Both the position numbers and the translations under genes were made by a program. The notes under the pieces are model-generated. The model was given only the letters and a program-made list of their open reading frames with translations, did not search any database and was not told the origin of the DNA. DNA of 64,000 bases from Peribacillus asahii (GTDB lineage: Bacteria; Bacillota; Bacilli; Bacillales; DSM-1321). Positions 54,538 through 63,955 of the stretch are shown here, piece by piece. Positions within the stretch are counted from its first letter, which is position 1, and each line of letters begins with the position of its first letter. The stretch spans positions 1-64,000 of the forward strand of contig NZ_QWVS01000026.1 of the NCBI RefSeq assembly GCF_003570725.1, in the 5' to 3' direction.

Positions 54538-56265
54538 ATGGAACAAAACTCATTATTTTTTCATTTTGCAAACGAGCAGGGAATGAAACAACCGCTTTTT
54601 TTTACACACCCAAAGCAAATCGTCGAAACATCTAATCTAGATGAAGTGGTAACGAAAATGCTGGAAGTAGAAGCTTTTGTTGATCAAGGGTATTATGCCG
54701 CTGGCTATGTTTCCTATGAAGCTGCACCAGCATTTGATTCGGCTTTTATGGTAAAACAAGGGGAAAGAATGCCGCTGCTTTGGTTTGGTATTTTTGAACA
54801 ACCAACTTTTTTGAAGGAGTGCAATACTGGATCTTTTCAATTATCCAATTGGACTTCCAACACATCAAAAGAGCAATATGAGGCAGGCTTTACAAATATT
54901 AAAACAGAAATAAAAAGAGGCAATACTTATCAAGTGAACTATACCTTGCGCTTACAAGCACAATTTGAAGGAGATGATTTTGCCTTTTATCAACAGTTAG
55001 AGAAGGCACAGAATTCGAATTATAGTGCTTATTTACATATAGGAAACTATCGAATTTTATCAGCATCACCGGAATTATTTTTTCATTGGAAAGATGATGT
55101 GATTACAACAAAACCAATGAAAGGAACAGTGAAAAGAGGGCTATTTCTAGAGCAAGATCGAGAACAAGCTAGCTGGCTGGCTGAATCGGCAAAAAACCAA
55201 GCGGAAAATGTCATGATTGTTGATTTATTACGAAATGATGTGAGTGTTATTGCAGAAAATGGATCGGTTCATGTTCCAGCATTGTTTGACATTGAACAGT
55301 ATCCAACTGTGTGGCAAATGACGTCTACTGTGAAAGCAAAAACGAAGGAACATACAACGATTACTGATATTTTCAAAGCACTTTTTCCGTGTGGTTCCAT
55401 AACAGGAGCTCCGAAAATTAAGACGATGGACATTATTACACATGTTGAGGATTTCCCAAGAGAAGTATATTGTGGAGCTATTGGCTATATAACTCCTGAA
55501 CGTGAGGCCATCTTTAATGTACCGATTCGCACCGTTTGGATTGATACAGAAACAGGACGTGCGGAATATGGGGTCGGTGGCGGAATTACCTGGGATTCGG
55601 TACTAAGCGAAGAATATGCAGAAGCGTTTTTAAAAGCAAAATTGTTAACCGAGATTCGACCTGACTTTCAACTCTTGGAGTCATTTCGATTAGAAAATGG
55701 TGAATATTATTTATTTCATCACCATATAGAAAGGTTAATGGAAGCAGCTGAATATTTTCAATTTCCGATTGTCAAAGAGGATGTAATAAATGAGCTTCAT
55801 CAATTTGCGGATCAGCATTCGCAGGGTTTATATAAAGTACGTTTAGTTGTTTCAAAAACAAACAGAGTAGAAGTTAGCGGGATGATAATTGAAGATACAG
55901 ATTCTACAATTTCAATTAGATTGGCTGATGCTCCAATTAAGACAAATCATCCATTTGTTTATTTTAAAACGACAAATCGTCAAGTTTATGAAACATTTTC
56001 AAAACAAAATGTGTTTGATGTATTGCTTTGGAATGAAAACGAGGAAATCACTGAATTTACGAATGGAAATGTTGTCGTTAAGTTGAATGGAAAACTGTAT
56101 ACTCCTCCTGTTGAATGTGGGTTACTAGCGGGTACGTTCCGCAAGCAATTATTGCTTCAAAAAGAAATCGAGGAGAAAGTGATTACGAAGGCAAAGTTGC
56201 TAGAAGCTGAGGAGGTTTGGTTTATTAACAGCGTACGTAAATGGATACAGTGTAAAATAGTGTAA
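54538..56265 (+). CDS. pabB: Aminodeoxychorismate synthase/lyase fusion (PabB-PabC)
   Basis: A 575-residue fusion. Residues 1-370 are a chorismate-binding PabB domain, with KPMKGTVKRG, NVMIVDLLRNDVS, LFPCGSITGAPKIKTM and CGAIGYI; the PIKGT-type lysine typical of PabB is present as PMKGT. Residues about 375-575 are a PabC-like class IV PLP lyase, with FHHHIERLMEAAEYF, EFTNGNVVVKLNG and CGLLAGTFRKQLL. Together they would make p-aminobenzoate for folate. The glutamine amidotransferase PabA is not nearby. ATG after AAGAGGTATGT. Confidence 0.87.
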   Translation: MEQNSLFFHFANEQGMKQPLFFTHPKQIVETSNLDEVVTKMLEVEAFVDQGYYAAGYVSYEAAPAFDSAFMVKQGERMPLLWFGIFEQPTFLKECNTGSFQLSNWTSNTSKEQYEAGFTNIKTEIKRGNTYQVNYTLRLQAQFEGDDFAFYQQLEKAQNSNYSAYLHIGNYRILSASPELFFHWKDDVITTKPMKGTVKRGLFLEQDREQASWLAESAKNQAENVMIVDLLRNDVSVIAENGSVHVPALFDIEQYPTVWQMTSTVKAKTKEHTTITDIFKALFPCGSITGAPKIKTMDIITHVEDFPREVYCGAIGYITPEREAIFNVPIRTVWIDTETGRAEYGVGGGITWDSVLSEEYAEAFLKAKLLTEIRPDFQLLESFRLENGEYYLFHHHIERLMEAAEYFQFPIVKEDVINELHQFADQHSQGLYKVRLVVSKTNRVEVSGMIIEDTDSTISIRLADAPIKTNHPFVYFKTTNRQVYETFSKQNVFDVLLWNENEEITEFTNGNVVVKLNGKLYTPPVECGLLAGTFRKQLLLQKEIEEKVITKAKLLEAEEVWFINSVRKWIQCKIV

Positions 56266-56398
56266 CAGGACGGGCTTTTAGATTTATCAAGCCTTAACTA
56301 ACTTAAATAGGATTCTAGCTTTAATAAATTCTCGGCTTCGTATTTGTTGTCATTTTTATAGTTGCATGACCAAGACATTCATTTATAAATTTCATAAC

Positions 56399-56463
56399 AG
56401 CACCACTTTCCAATCGCATAACGGCGTGTATATAACGCAATTTATGCAGGAGAAAGTGGTGCT
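56399..56463. ncRNA. Elaborate nested hairpin downstream of pabBC
   Basis: Three stems nest in 65 bp: AGCACCACTTTC (56399-56410) with GAAAGTGGTGCT (56452-56463), GCATAA (56416-56421) with TTATGC (56442-56447), and GCGT (56424-56427) with ACGC (56435-56438). A T run follows at 56469. It may be a large terminator of pabBC, a stable small RNA or a miniature element. The strand is not determinable. Confidence 0.5.
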
Positions 56464-56496
56464 AATTTGTTTTTTTGAAGGAATATGGTGCTGTTC

Positions 56497-56526
56497 ATTG
56501 TTGGCTCATTTGTGTGAGCCAACAAT
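56497..56526. repeat. Perfect 12-bp inverted repeat
   Basis: ATTGTTGGCTCA (56497-56508) and TGAGCCAACAAT (56515-56526) flank TTTGTG, 34 bp after the nested hairpin. It is followed by TGCATGATTAAT rather than Ts. Between it and the next gene (to 56721) I see no coding frame on the plus strand. Confidence 0.65.
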
Positions 56527-56721
56527 TGCATGATTAATAAGATCGTTTAACAAAGAAAGGATAGGTATTAGATTCGCAATAAAACCTAAGAATTAGACTA
56601 CTGTCCCTAAGATTTCTATATTTCACAGTTCCTTTCGTGGAATTATAAAATATAAATGGCTGACTTAGCTTAATGAATAATGCAAAGCAAACACTATGAT
56701 GTACAGGAAGGAGCATAGTTT

Positions 56722-57492
56722 ATGACAGAATTAAAATTAAATCAATCCAATTTAGATTGGTTAGAAGAAAGAACAATCATCTTATCTCCAACAGGAAGTT
56801 ATGCCTATGGTACAAACACAGAAACATCAGATAAGGATTTTAAGGGAGTATGCATACCTCCTATTGATTATTACTTGGGATTAGAATCTTTTAACGAATA
56901 TAACACTACTGGAGGGAAGAACTTCCGCAACACGAAAGATGATGTCGATGTAAGTGTCATTCATATTAATAAATTCGTAAAAGATGCGATGAAAGGAGTT
57001 CCGAACAATATTGAAATTCTGTTCGTCCGACAAGAAGATTATCTAAAAGTTACTCCTTTAGGACAATTGCTTATTGATCATCGCCATTTGTTTTTATCTA
57101 AGAATATTCAAAAGAAATTCGGCGGCTATGCCTATTCCCAAATGCAAAAATTAAAAAGTAAACAATCTAATGAAACAGGGAACCAAGATTTAATGGAGGA
57201 ATTTAGATATGACCATAAGTTTTTTATGCACAGTATTCGCCTTCTAACAAGTGCTATTGAGATATTAGAAACTGGAGATTACAGCACATACAGAAGCAAT
57301 CGCCAACTTTTGTTAGATTGTAGAAACGGAAAATTCACTTTCAATGAAGCTTTGGACATGCTTAGAATGTATGATGATCAATTAAAAGTATCATATGAAA
57401 AATCCACGCTTCCTCCAACACCTGATTATCATAGAATTAATGAATTGTTAATCGAGATTAATCAGCAAGGACTAGGGTTGAGATCATTTTAA
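56722..57492 (+). CDS. Predicted nucleotidyltransferase (YcgL/RlaP type)
   Basis: A 256-residue protein with a polymerase-beta-like nucleotidyltransferase domain. The motif GSYAYGTNTETSDKDFKGV (about residues 24-42) has the GS and the D-x-D-like pair (DKD), and DVDVSVIHINKF supplies the third acidic region. It belongs to the family of B. subtilis YcgL, also described as RNA-repair-pathway associated (RlaP) in some bacteria. The C-terminal half is helical. ATG after GAAGGAGCATAGTTT. No RNA ligase is adjacent, so an RNA-repair role is unproven. Confidence 0.78.
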   Translation: MTELKLNQSNLDWLEERTIILSPTGSYAYGTNTETSDKDFKGVCIPPIDYYLGLESFNEYNTTGGKNFRNTKDDVDVSVIHINKFVKDAMKGVPNNIEILFVRQEDYLKVTPLGQLLIDHRHLFLSKNIQKKFGGYAYSQMQKLKSKQSNETGNQDLMEEFRYDHKFFMHSIRLLTSAIEILETGDYSTYRSNRQLLLDCRNGKFTFNEALDMLRMYDDQLKVSYEKSTLPPTPDYHRINELLIEINQQGLGLRSF

Positions 57493-57525
57493 TAAATAGC
57501 AAGTTAAGCTGATGTTAGCTCTATA

Positions 57526-57696
57526 TTAATTCAGTTTAGTTTTCTGATATTTGTTCAATAAAACATCTAATGTTTGACTATATTTAATGGTATCGGGATG
57601 ATTAAATCCTTTCGATATTCCTACAGTAATCATATGGGTTCTTAAGCAATGAATGGCATCTTCCAAATGTTTAAGAGGTACGGATTTTGTATTCAT
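57526..57696 (-). CDS. Spo0E-like aspartyl-phosphate phosphatase
   Basis: A 56-residue protein starting at ATG 57696 on the minus strand after AGGAGTTCATTT and ending at TAA 57526-57528. Its helix-turn-helix hairpin has LEDAIHCLRTHMITVG and the family signature region HPDTIKYSQTLDVLLNKYQ, corresponding to the S-Q-x-L-D motif of Spo0E/YisI/YnzD proteins. These dephosphorylate Spo0A-P and delay sporulation. It is convergent with the nucleotidyltransferase gene, stopping 33 bp from its end. Strong support for a spore-forming host. Confidence 0.82.
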   Translation of the reverse strand: MNTKSVPLKHLEDAIHCLRTHMITVGISKGFNHPDTIKYSQTLDVLLNKYQKTKLN

Positions 57697-57976
57697 AAAT
57701 GAACTCCTATATCAATAAAAAGTAAAGTTTAGTTAATATTTAACATTATATAATAATTATTACAAAAAAGATATTTTAAAATACGTTTATACTAAGAAAA
57801 ATTGAGATATTAGGACAAATTTTAAGTGTATTTCTTGAAAATATTAATGGATATAGTAGAAGGGATTTAAGGGAAGAGTAAAAGGAAGGGCTATGATTTA
57901 GTTTTGGTCAAAAACACCATCTAACTAGTATACGGAAATGGATAAGGTGTGATTATGAGTAGAAGGAGTGAACGTG

Positions 57977-58222
57977 ATGGCGATATGTCCATTATGTAAT
58001 GCATTCAAGGAATTGGAAATGCATTGCACGTTATGTGGAACTTTATTAGATGACTCAGGAAAAGTATCCGACTTTTTAGATCCATACGGTCATTATAATG
58101 ATGAAGAAACGGTAAAAATGGGAGATGGATATCCGAATACAGCAAGAGATCAAATTTGTCCTCACTTGATGTCTTGCAACTCATGCGGTCACGATCAAGT
58201 CGTTTTTATCCAAGAAGAATAA
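57977..58222 (+). CDS. Small zinc-ribbon protein
   Basis: An 81-residue protein from ATG 57977, which follows AGAAGGAGTGAAC. It has two cysteine pairs CPLC and CTLC at residues 4-21 and a second cluster C-P-H...C-x-x-C near the C terminus (CPHLMSCNSCGHDQVV), suitable for one or two structural zinc sites. The middle part is acidic. I do not recognise a named family. The DNA just upstream (57700-57976) has no gene. Confidence 0.65.
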   Translation: MAICPLCNAFKELEMHCTLCGTLLDDSGKVSDFLDPYGHYNDEETVKMGDGYPNTARDQICPHLMSCNSCGHDQVVFIQEE

Positions 58223-58315
58223 CAAGTACTAAGTTATCTTTATGCAGTACATAATCAGTTGAGCAACTTTCAAAAAAGCCTTAGTGAGTTTGCTAATAAC
58301 TTATGATTCTTTTAT

Positions 58316-58339
58316 GGCCAACAACAAAGTTGGCTTTTT
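58316..58339 (+). terminator. Terminator after the zinc-ribbon gene
   Basis: GGCCAAC and GTTGGCT flank AACAAA and lead into TTTTT. Confidence 0.75.
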
Positions 58340-58494
58340 CTATTGCACTTATTATCCATAAAAAATATATACATAAGTAGAGAAGAAAGTTTGAAACAAG
58401 TTATCCAGTCAGGCAATGGCTAAATCAACTTTACTAGTTAGATATACAAGCAAGTCTAAGGAATGAAACATATAAAAAATAGGAGGTGATTTAA

Positions 58495-59460
58495 ATGCCA
58501 GTGTCGTTGCAAACTTTATTAGATAGATCTATTAAAAATATGGGGAGCGGTATCCATCCGATTGTAAAAGAATCCGCACTTGAAATGATTAAACGAGCAT
58601 ATGAAGAAGGGATTTATGTGCAAATCAGTGCAGGTTATCGTTCTATGGAGGAACAAGCAAAGTTATATGGTCAAGGGCGTCTAGGGTATAGTTATAACGG
58701 AAAAAATTATAGTGATATGTCTAAACCGATAGTGACTTATGCTAAGCCTGGCCAGTCTTATCATAACTTTGGATTAGCAATCGACTATTTCATTTCAAGT
58801 GACGATGGAAGACGAGCGTTGTGGACAGTGGATGATAAATGGAGAAGGACTGCAGAAATTGGGAAAGAGTTAGGTTTTGCTTGGGGAGGAGATTGGAAAA
58901 ACTTCAAGGATTACCCACATCTTGAGATGACAGGGGGCTTATCTTACTCTCAGCTACAATCTGGAAAACGTCCTAGTCTTACCTCTAAAGTGAGTGGGAC
59001 CTATACTTCACCGGAAGAAAAAGTGAAGTCGGAGGTCATTGAGAAGGAACCAATCTCTAAAAATAATGGAGATCCAATCATTGAAGCGATTCAGAAAACA
59101 TTAAATAGTCGATATAATGTTAAATTAGATGTAGATGGTTTGTATAAAACTAAAATGAAAACAGTGCTTATAAAAGGATTACAAACTGAACTGAATAAAC
59201 AATTTAAGGCCAGGTTAGATGTAGATGGTAAATGGAGACCAAAAACGAAAGCAGCTGTTCGTAATGTACGTAAAGGGGCAAAAGGGAATATCACGTATAT
59301 TGTACAAGCCATGTTGTATATCAAAAACTATGATCCAAAAGGCGTAGACGGACATTTTGGAGATGGTACAGAAAGTGCAGTACGAGCATTTCAACGTGCG
59401 AATCGATTAGATGTAGATGGAATAGTTGGTAAAACTACTTTTGCAAAATTATTTGGATAA
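58495..59460 (+). CDS. M15 peptidase with peptidoglycan-binding repeats, endolysin-like
   Basis: A 321-residue protein. The N-terminal domain is an L-alanyl-D-glutamate/VanY-type M15 peptidase with zinc ligands H90 and D97 in SYHNFGLAIDY and H142 in DYPHLEM, and ISAGYRSMEEQAKLYGQG. After a linker come two or three PG_binding repeats (about 200-321); the last, VQAMLYIKNYDPKGVDGHFG, is typical. No signal peptide is visible, as in phage endolysins released by a holin, or sporangial lysins. ATG after AATAGGAGGTGATTTAA. It has no phage genes around it. Confidence 0.83.
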   Translation: MPVSLQTLLDRSIKNMGSGIHPIVKESALEMIKRAYEEGIYVQISAGYRSMEEQAKLYGQGRLGYSYNGKNYSDMSKPIVTYAKPGQSYHNFGLAIDYFISSDDGRRALWTVDDKWRRTAEIGKELGFAWGGDWKNFKDYPHLEMTGGLSYSQLQSGKRPSLTSKVSGTYTSPEEKVKSEVIEKEPISKNNGDPIIEAIQKTLNSRYNVKLDVDGLYKTKMKTVLIKGLQTELNKQFKARLDVDGKWRPKTKAAVRNVRKGAKGNITYIVQAMLYIKNYDPKGVDGHFGDGTESAVRAFQRANRLDVDGIVGKTTFAKLFG

Positions 59461-59523
59461 TGATGCAATAAGTTTGATGATAATATTTAATTTAGATGAG
59501 GCACATTTTAAAACGTTTAGAAG

Positions 59524-59551
59524 AAACTCAATCATTATGATTGGGTTTTTT
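59524..59551 (+). terminator. Terminator after the endolysin-like gene
   Basis: AAACTCAATC and GATTGGGTTTTTT flank ATTAT. Confidence 0.85.
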
Positions 59552-59693
59552 CGTCGCAGACATCTATTTATGGATTTAGACTTGAATTTTACGTACAAAG
59601 TTCATTTTTTCGTTATAATAAAATGAATGAAAGGAATTTAAGAGAGGTAGAGGATTTACAGAAAGAAAAATTTATATAGATAAGGAGTCCTAT

Positions 59694-60980
59694 ATGGAGA
59701 AAAAAATAATTCCACAGTTAACAGATCTCATTGCGACAAAAGAGGTGTTTTGGGCTAATCCCAACTATGCACAACAGACGGTGCCCGGGGAAAAGGTGAT
59801 AGATGCGGAAGCTCGTCTTAAACGATTTGCTCCGTATATTGCAAGCGTTTTTCCTGAAACAAAAGAAGCAAATGGTATTATTGAATCGCCTCTTGTAAAG
59901 ATAAACCATATGAAGCGATATTTAGAGAATACATACAACACGGTAATAGAAGGGCGTTTACTATTAAAATGTGATAGTCATTTACCGATTTCTGGTTCAA
60001 TTAAAGCGAGAGGCGGTATTTATGAGGTCTTAAAATATGCTGAGAGCATTGCAATAGAACATAAACTTCTAAAAGAGACGGAGGATTACGCAAAGCTTAA
60101 TGATGGAACATTTCGATCGCTATTTTCACAATATTCGATTGCCGTCGGTTCAACGGGGAATTTAGGACTAAGTATTGGAATTATTAGTAGAATGCTAGAC
60201 TTTCAAGTGACCGTTCATATGTCACAAGATGCGAAGCAATGGAAGAAAGACAAGCTTACTAGCCTTGGTGCAATTGTAAAAGAATATGCAGATGATTATA
60301 GTAAAGCGGTTGAAGCTGGGAGGCAGGAAGCAGAGCAAAATGCGAACTGTCATTTTATTGATGATGAAAATTCAGAAGATTTGTTCTATGGCTATGCAAC
60401 AGCGGCTTTACGCTTAGAGCAACAATTGAAGGAACAAGGCATTGTTGTCGATTCAGATCATCCGTTATTTGTCTATTTACCATGTGGTGTTGGTGGAGGA
60501 CCTGGCGGCATTACATACGGATTAAAGCTCATTTTTGGAGAAGCCGTTCATTGTTTCTTCGCTGAACCAACGCATTCTCCTTGTATGGTGCTAGGTCTCA
60601 TGACAGGCAAGTTTGATCAAATTTCGGTGCAGGATGTAGGCATTGATAATCGAACAGAGGCAGATGGACTTGCAGTTGGAAGAGCATCGAAATTGGTTTG
60701 TGAGAAGATGAATGATTTGTTAAGCGGAAGTTATACGATTGAAGATAAGCGCTTATTTCACTTATTGAAAGCGATGGCTGAAACAGAAAACTATTATTTA
60801 GAACCATCTGCACTAGCTGGTGCCTATGGACCCATCCAACTTAGTCAAACGCCGGAAGGCCAGGAGTATTTGAAAAACCATCATCTAGAAGATAAGATGG
60901 CACAAGCCATACATATTATTTGGGCGACAGGCGGCAGTATGGTGCCGAAAGATATGATGGATGAATATTTAACAAAGTAA
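59694..60980 (+). CDS. dsdA: D-serine ammonia-lyase
   Basis: A 428-residue fold-type II PLP enzyme that deaminates D-serine to pyruvate and ammonia. The PLP lysine is K104 in [14 protein letters not shown], and the phosphate-binding region is [12 protein letters not shown]. Also seen are [13 protein letters not shown] and [14 protein letters not shown], all close to the DsdA pattern; length is normal. ATG after AAGGAGTCCTAT. An MFS transporter follows 22 bp downstream, so the pair probably imports and degrades D-serine, perhaps released from cell wall or environment. Confidence 0.92.
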   Translation: MEKKIIPQLTDLIATKEVFWANPNYAQQTVPGEKVIDAEARLKRFAPYIASVFPETKEANGIIESPLVKINHMKRYLENTYNTVIEGRLLLKCDSHLPISGSIKARGGIYEVLKYAESIAIEHKLLKETEDYAKLNDGTFRSLFSQYSIAVGSTGNLGLSIGIISRMLDFQVTVHMSQDAKQWKKDKLTSLGAIVKEYADDYSKAVEAGRQEAEQNANCHFIDDENSEDLFYGYATAALRLEQQLKEQGIVVDSDHPLFVYLPCGVGGGPGGITYGLKLIFGEAVHCFFAEPTHSPCMVLGLMTGKFDQISVQDVGIDNRTEADGLAVGRASKLVCEKMNDLLSGSYTIEDKRLFHLLKAMAETENYYLEPSALAGAYGPIQLSQTPEGQEYLKNHHLEDKMAQAIHIIWATGGSMVPKDMMDEYLTK

Positions 60981-61002
60981 TGAATAGGAAGAAGGATAAC
61001 CG

Positions 61003-62262
61003 GTGAGAACAAGACATCATATTCATTATGCCTGGATTATACTCGCTGTCACGTTTATCGGGATTTTGGCAGCGCAAGGCGTACGATACACGTATGGGGC
61101 TTTTATGGAGCCCTGGGAAACAACTTTTTCAACGAACCGCGGAACGACTTCAGCGATTTCCTTTATTAGCTTTATCGTATTTGCGATTTTTCAACCGATT
61201 GTTGGAAAAATGATTGATCAATATGGCATCAAAAGAGTATTTTACATGAGTACACTTATCATTGGTTTTTCAGTTTTGCTTAGTTTTTTTGCGACAGAGC
61301 TTTGGCAAATGTTTATTTTATACGGAATTGTCGCTTCGATTGGATTTGGCGGTGCTTCAGGTGTCACAGCAACGGTTGCTGTGACAACCTGGTTTCAGAA
61401 AAAAAGAGGATTAGCACTTGGAATTAATGAAGCGGGGTTTGGTGCCGGACAAATGGTTATTGTCCCAAGTTCGCTTCTTCTTATTGATGCTGTTGGTTGG
61501 AGATGGACGGTTTGTATCATTGGTCTGTTTTTAATTTGTATTGTTAGTCCATTACTTGCTTGGTTGTTAAAATCTGACCCATTTAAAGCAGGGATGGAAC
61601 CGTTTGGTTATGAAAAAAATCAAGAAGAAAAGCAGGAAGAACGGCCAGTCGTACAAGCAAAATCGAAAGCGGATTGTCGCTTTTGGTTTTTATTAATTCC
61701 GTTTGCCATTTGCGGTTTTACGACAACTGGATTAATGGATACACATTTAATACCCTTTGCGCAAGCCTGTGGGTTTTCAGCGCCGGTAACAAGTGCCGCG
61801 GTTAGTACGCTTGCTGCTTTTAATGTCATTGGAACGCTTGTTTCTGGCATATTAGCTGATCGTTTTAATAATAAAAATATATTAGTAGCTTTGTATTTCA
61901 CAAGAGCGATTACGGTGGCGTTTTTAGTATTCGCTGCGAGCGGGTCAGGGCTCGTCCTATTTATTGAATATCCAATTCTGTTATTTATTTTTGCGATTGC
62001 CTTTGGATTAGTGGATTTTGCGACTGTTGCACCAACCGTTAAATTGCTTTCGGAATATTTTGAAGGCCAATCTGTCGGTCTGCTTTCGGGCTGGTTATTT
62101 ATGAGTCATCAACTTGGCTCAGCCTTAGGTTCGTATATTCCTGGCATTTTGTTCGACCAAACGGGGAATTATCAGCAATCCTTTATCATGGCGTTTGTAT
62201 TGTTAGCGATTGCTGGGGTGTTAAGTGCTCGTTTGCCTCAAGTTACAGCGAAGCGAGATTGA
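61003..62262 (+). CDS. MFS transporter (oxalate:formate antiporter-like)
   Basis: A 419-residue carrier of 12 helices. The start WIILAVTFIGILAAQGVRYTYGAFMEPW and GKMIDQYGIKRVFYMS loop, plus NEAGFGAGQMVIVPSSLLL, resemble the OxlT/monocarboxylate-type MFS group. A charged loop (about 205-222) joins the two halves. GTG start after AAGAAGGATAACCG, 22 bp behind dsdA, so it is almost certainly in the same operon. D-serine or another small amino/organic acid is the likely substrate. Confidence 0.78.
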   Translation: MRTRHHIHYAWIILAVTFIGILAAQGVRYTYGAFMEPWETTFSTNRGTTSAISFISFIVFAIFQPIVGKMIDQYGIKRVFYMSTLIIGFSVLLSFFATELWQMFILYGIVASIGFGGASGVTATVAVTTWFQKKRGLALGINEAGFGAGQMVIVPSSLLLIDAVGWRWTVCIIGLFLICIVSPLLAWLLKSDPFKAGMEPFGYEKNQEEKQEERPVVQAKSKADCRFWFLLIPFAICGFTTTGLMDTHLIPFAQACGFSAPVTSAAVSTLAAFNVIGTLVSGILADRFNNKNILVALYFTRAITVAFLVFAASGSGLVLFIEYPILLFIFAIAFGLVDFATVAPTVKLLSEYFEGQSVGLLSGWLFMSHQLGSALGSYIPGILFDQTGNYQQSFIMAFVLLAIAGVLSARLPQVTAKRD

Positions 62263-62429
62263 CCAAAAAATATAATTGGATCTTTTGATATTTTCATATG
62301 TTGTATTTAGTACTATAGGACTGTTTGTATAGAGAATGATGGTTTATTTTGATTTACAACTTGTGTTTTGAAAACCCCCCATTTATTCTAAAATGGTTGT
62401 TTAAAAGATAGAGAGGGGGATTTACAGAA

Positions 62430-63716
62430 ATGAATGAAGATTTACAGAGGAATTTAGTACATAATAAAGAAAATATTTATTTTGGACTGGTCTTATTTGT
62501 CAGTATATTATGTTATATTTCATTGGCTTTTTCGATTATAGGTATTGTGATTATCCTTGTTCTTGCTCTTATTTCTTATTTTTTTCATGCCATTAGTATG
62601 GCGCAGATTCGTCGAAATGCAGTGAGAATTTCCCCGAAGCAATTTCCGGAAATATATATAAAAGCGGAGAGACTGTCAGTTGAAATGGGACTAGAAAAGG
62701 TTCCAGCTATGTATGTTATGGAAAGTATGGGAATGCTGAATGCGTTTGCCACTCGTTTTTTCGGTAAGAATATGGTGGTTATGTATTCGGAAATATTTGA
62801 TTTAATTGAAAACGATAGGGAAGATGAAATGCTGTTTGTGTTGGCACATGAATTTGCACATTTGAAGAGAAGACATGTTTTAGTACATTTCCTAATCTTA
62901 CCTGCAATGTGGGTGCCTTTTTTAGGTGAATCATATATGAGAGCTTGTGAGTATACATGTGATCGTTACGCTGCTTTTTATATAAAAGATATGGAAGCAG
63001 CCCAAAATGCTTTAACCATTCTAGCGATAGGAAAGAAATTGCATTATCGTGTGAATCAAGAAGCATTCATGTCTCAACTTGAGGAGGAAAAAGGATTTTT
63101 CACATGGCTAAGTGAAAAACTGTCTACTCATCCTGATCTCCCTAAAAGAATGAATAGTCTATATCATTGGCAGAATCCTCATGAATATACACTATTTAAA
63201 GAGAGAAAACGACATGTTGTTCTTGTATTGTTCTTGACTCTGGTTGTTTCTCCAGCACTATTATTTGGTATATTTTATGCTGTGAATAAAGCGGATCAAT
63301 TCCTAAGTGAATATGCTTGGAATGATGATGCATCAGAATATGAGGTAGAAAATGTTACGGAATTAATGAATGCTGCCAGTGAAAACGATCTTGATACAAT
63401 GCAAAGAGAAATAGACGGTGGGGCAGATTTGAATGCGAAAGATAGTGATGATTCAACGGCTATTCATTATGCTGTCTACAATGATTCCTATGAAGCGGTA
63501 GAACTACTAGTTCAATCAGGAAGTAATCTTGATGCAAAAGATTACTATGGCGATACACCACTTATGATTGCTGCCATGAATGGAAATTCTGACATTGTAG
63601 AACTTCTCATAAAAAATGGAGCTAATAAGGAAATCAAAGGTGAAGAAGGATACACAGCGTATGAATATGCCGAAGAAAATGGCGATAAAGAAATCATGAA
63701 GCTCCTAGCCGAATAA
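62430..63716 (+). CDS. M48 metalloprotease fused to ankyrin repeats
   Basis: A 428-residue membrane protein. Residues about 17-55 form two helices, then an HtpX/Ste24-like M48 domain with H140-E-x-x-H144 in LAHEFAHLKRRH and the third ligand E174 in ACEYTCDRYA. A further helix lies at about 263-285, followed by three ankyrin repeats (310-428) with AVYNDSYEAVELLVQSG and MAAMNGNSDIVELLIKNGA-like units. It should degrade membrane or misfolded proteins, with ankyrins choosing substrates or partners. ATG after GAGAGGGGGA. Compared with HtpX, the ankyrin tail is unusual. Confidence 0.83.
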   Translation: MNEDLQRNLVHNKENIYFGLVLFVSILCYISLAFSIIGIVIILVLALISYFFHAISMAQIRRNAVRISPKQFPEIYIKAERLSVEMGLEKVPAMYVMESMGMLNAFATRFFGKNMVVMYSEIFDLIENDREDEMLFVLAHEFAHLKRRHVLVHFLILPAMWVPFLGESYMRACEYTCDRYAAFYIKDMEAAQNALTILAIGKKLHYRVNQEAFMSQLEEEKGFFTWLSEKLSTHPDLPKRMNSLYHWQNPHEYTLFKERKRHVVLVLFLTLVVSPALLFGIFYAVNKADQFLSEYAWNDDASEYEVENVTELMNAASENDLDTMQREIDGGADLNAKDSDDSTAIHYAVYNDSYEAVELLVQSGSNLDAKDYYGDTPLMIAAMNGNSDIVELLIKNGANKEIKGEEGYTAYEYAEENGDKEIMKLLAE

Positions 63717-63742
63717 ATCGATGTTTATGAATGATGATCAAA

Positions 63743-63785
63743 AATACTGAACTTCTCATTTTGAGGGAAGTTCAGTATTTTTTTG
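63743..63785 (+). terminator. Terminator after the M48-ankyrin gene
   Basis: AATACTGAACTTC pairs with GAAGTTCAGTATT, then a T run. Confidence 0.92.
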
Positions 63786-63955
63786 ATGGTATGAAGAATG
63801 ATATAAGTAGATACTTTCAATGTCCACTCGAACTTGTTTGAAAATGAATATTTGAAGAAAACTTTGTTAAATTATGTTAAAATTAATTCAAAATATAGAT
63901 TGGAGGTTTTTTAGTCCGCTCACGCTGAATCTCTTATGAATAGGGGAGAGAAAAG

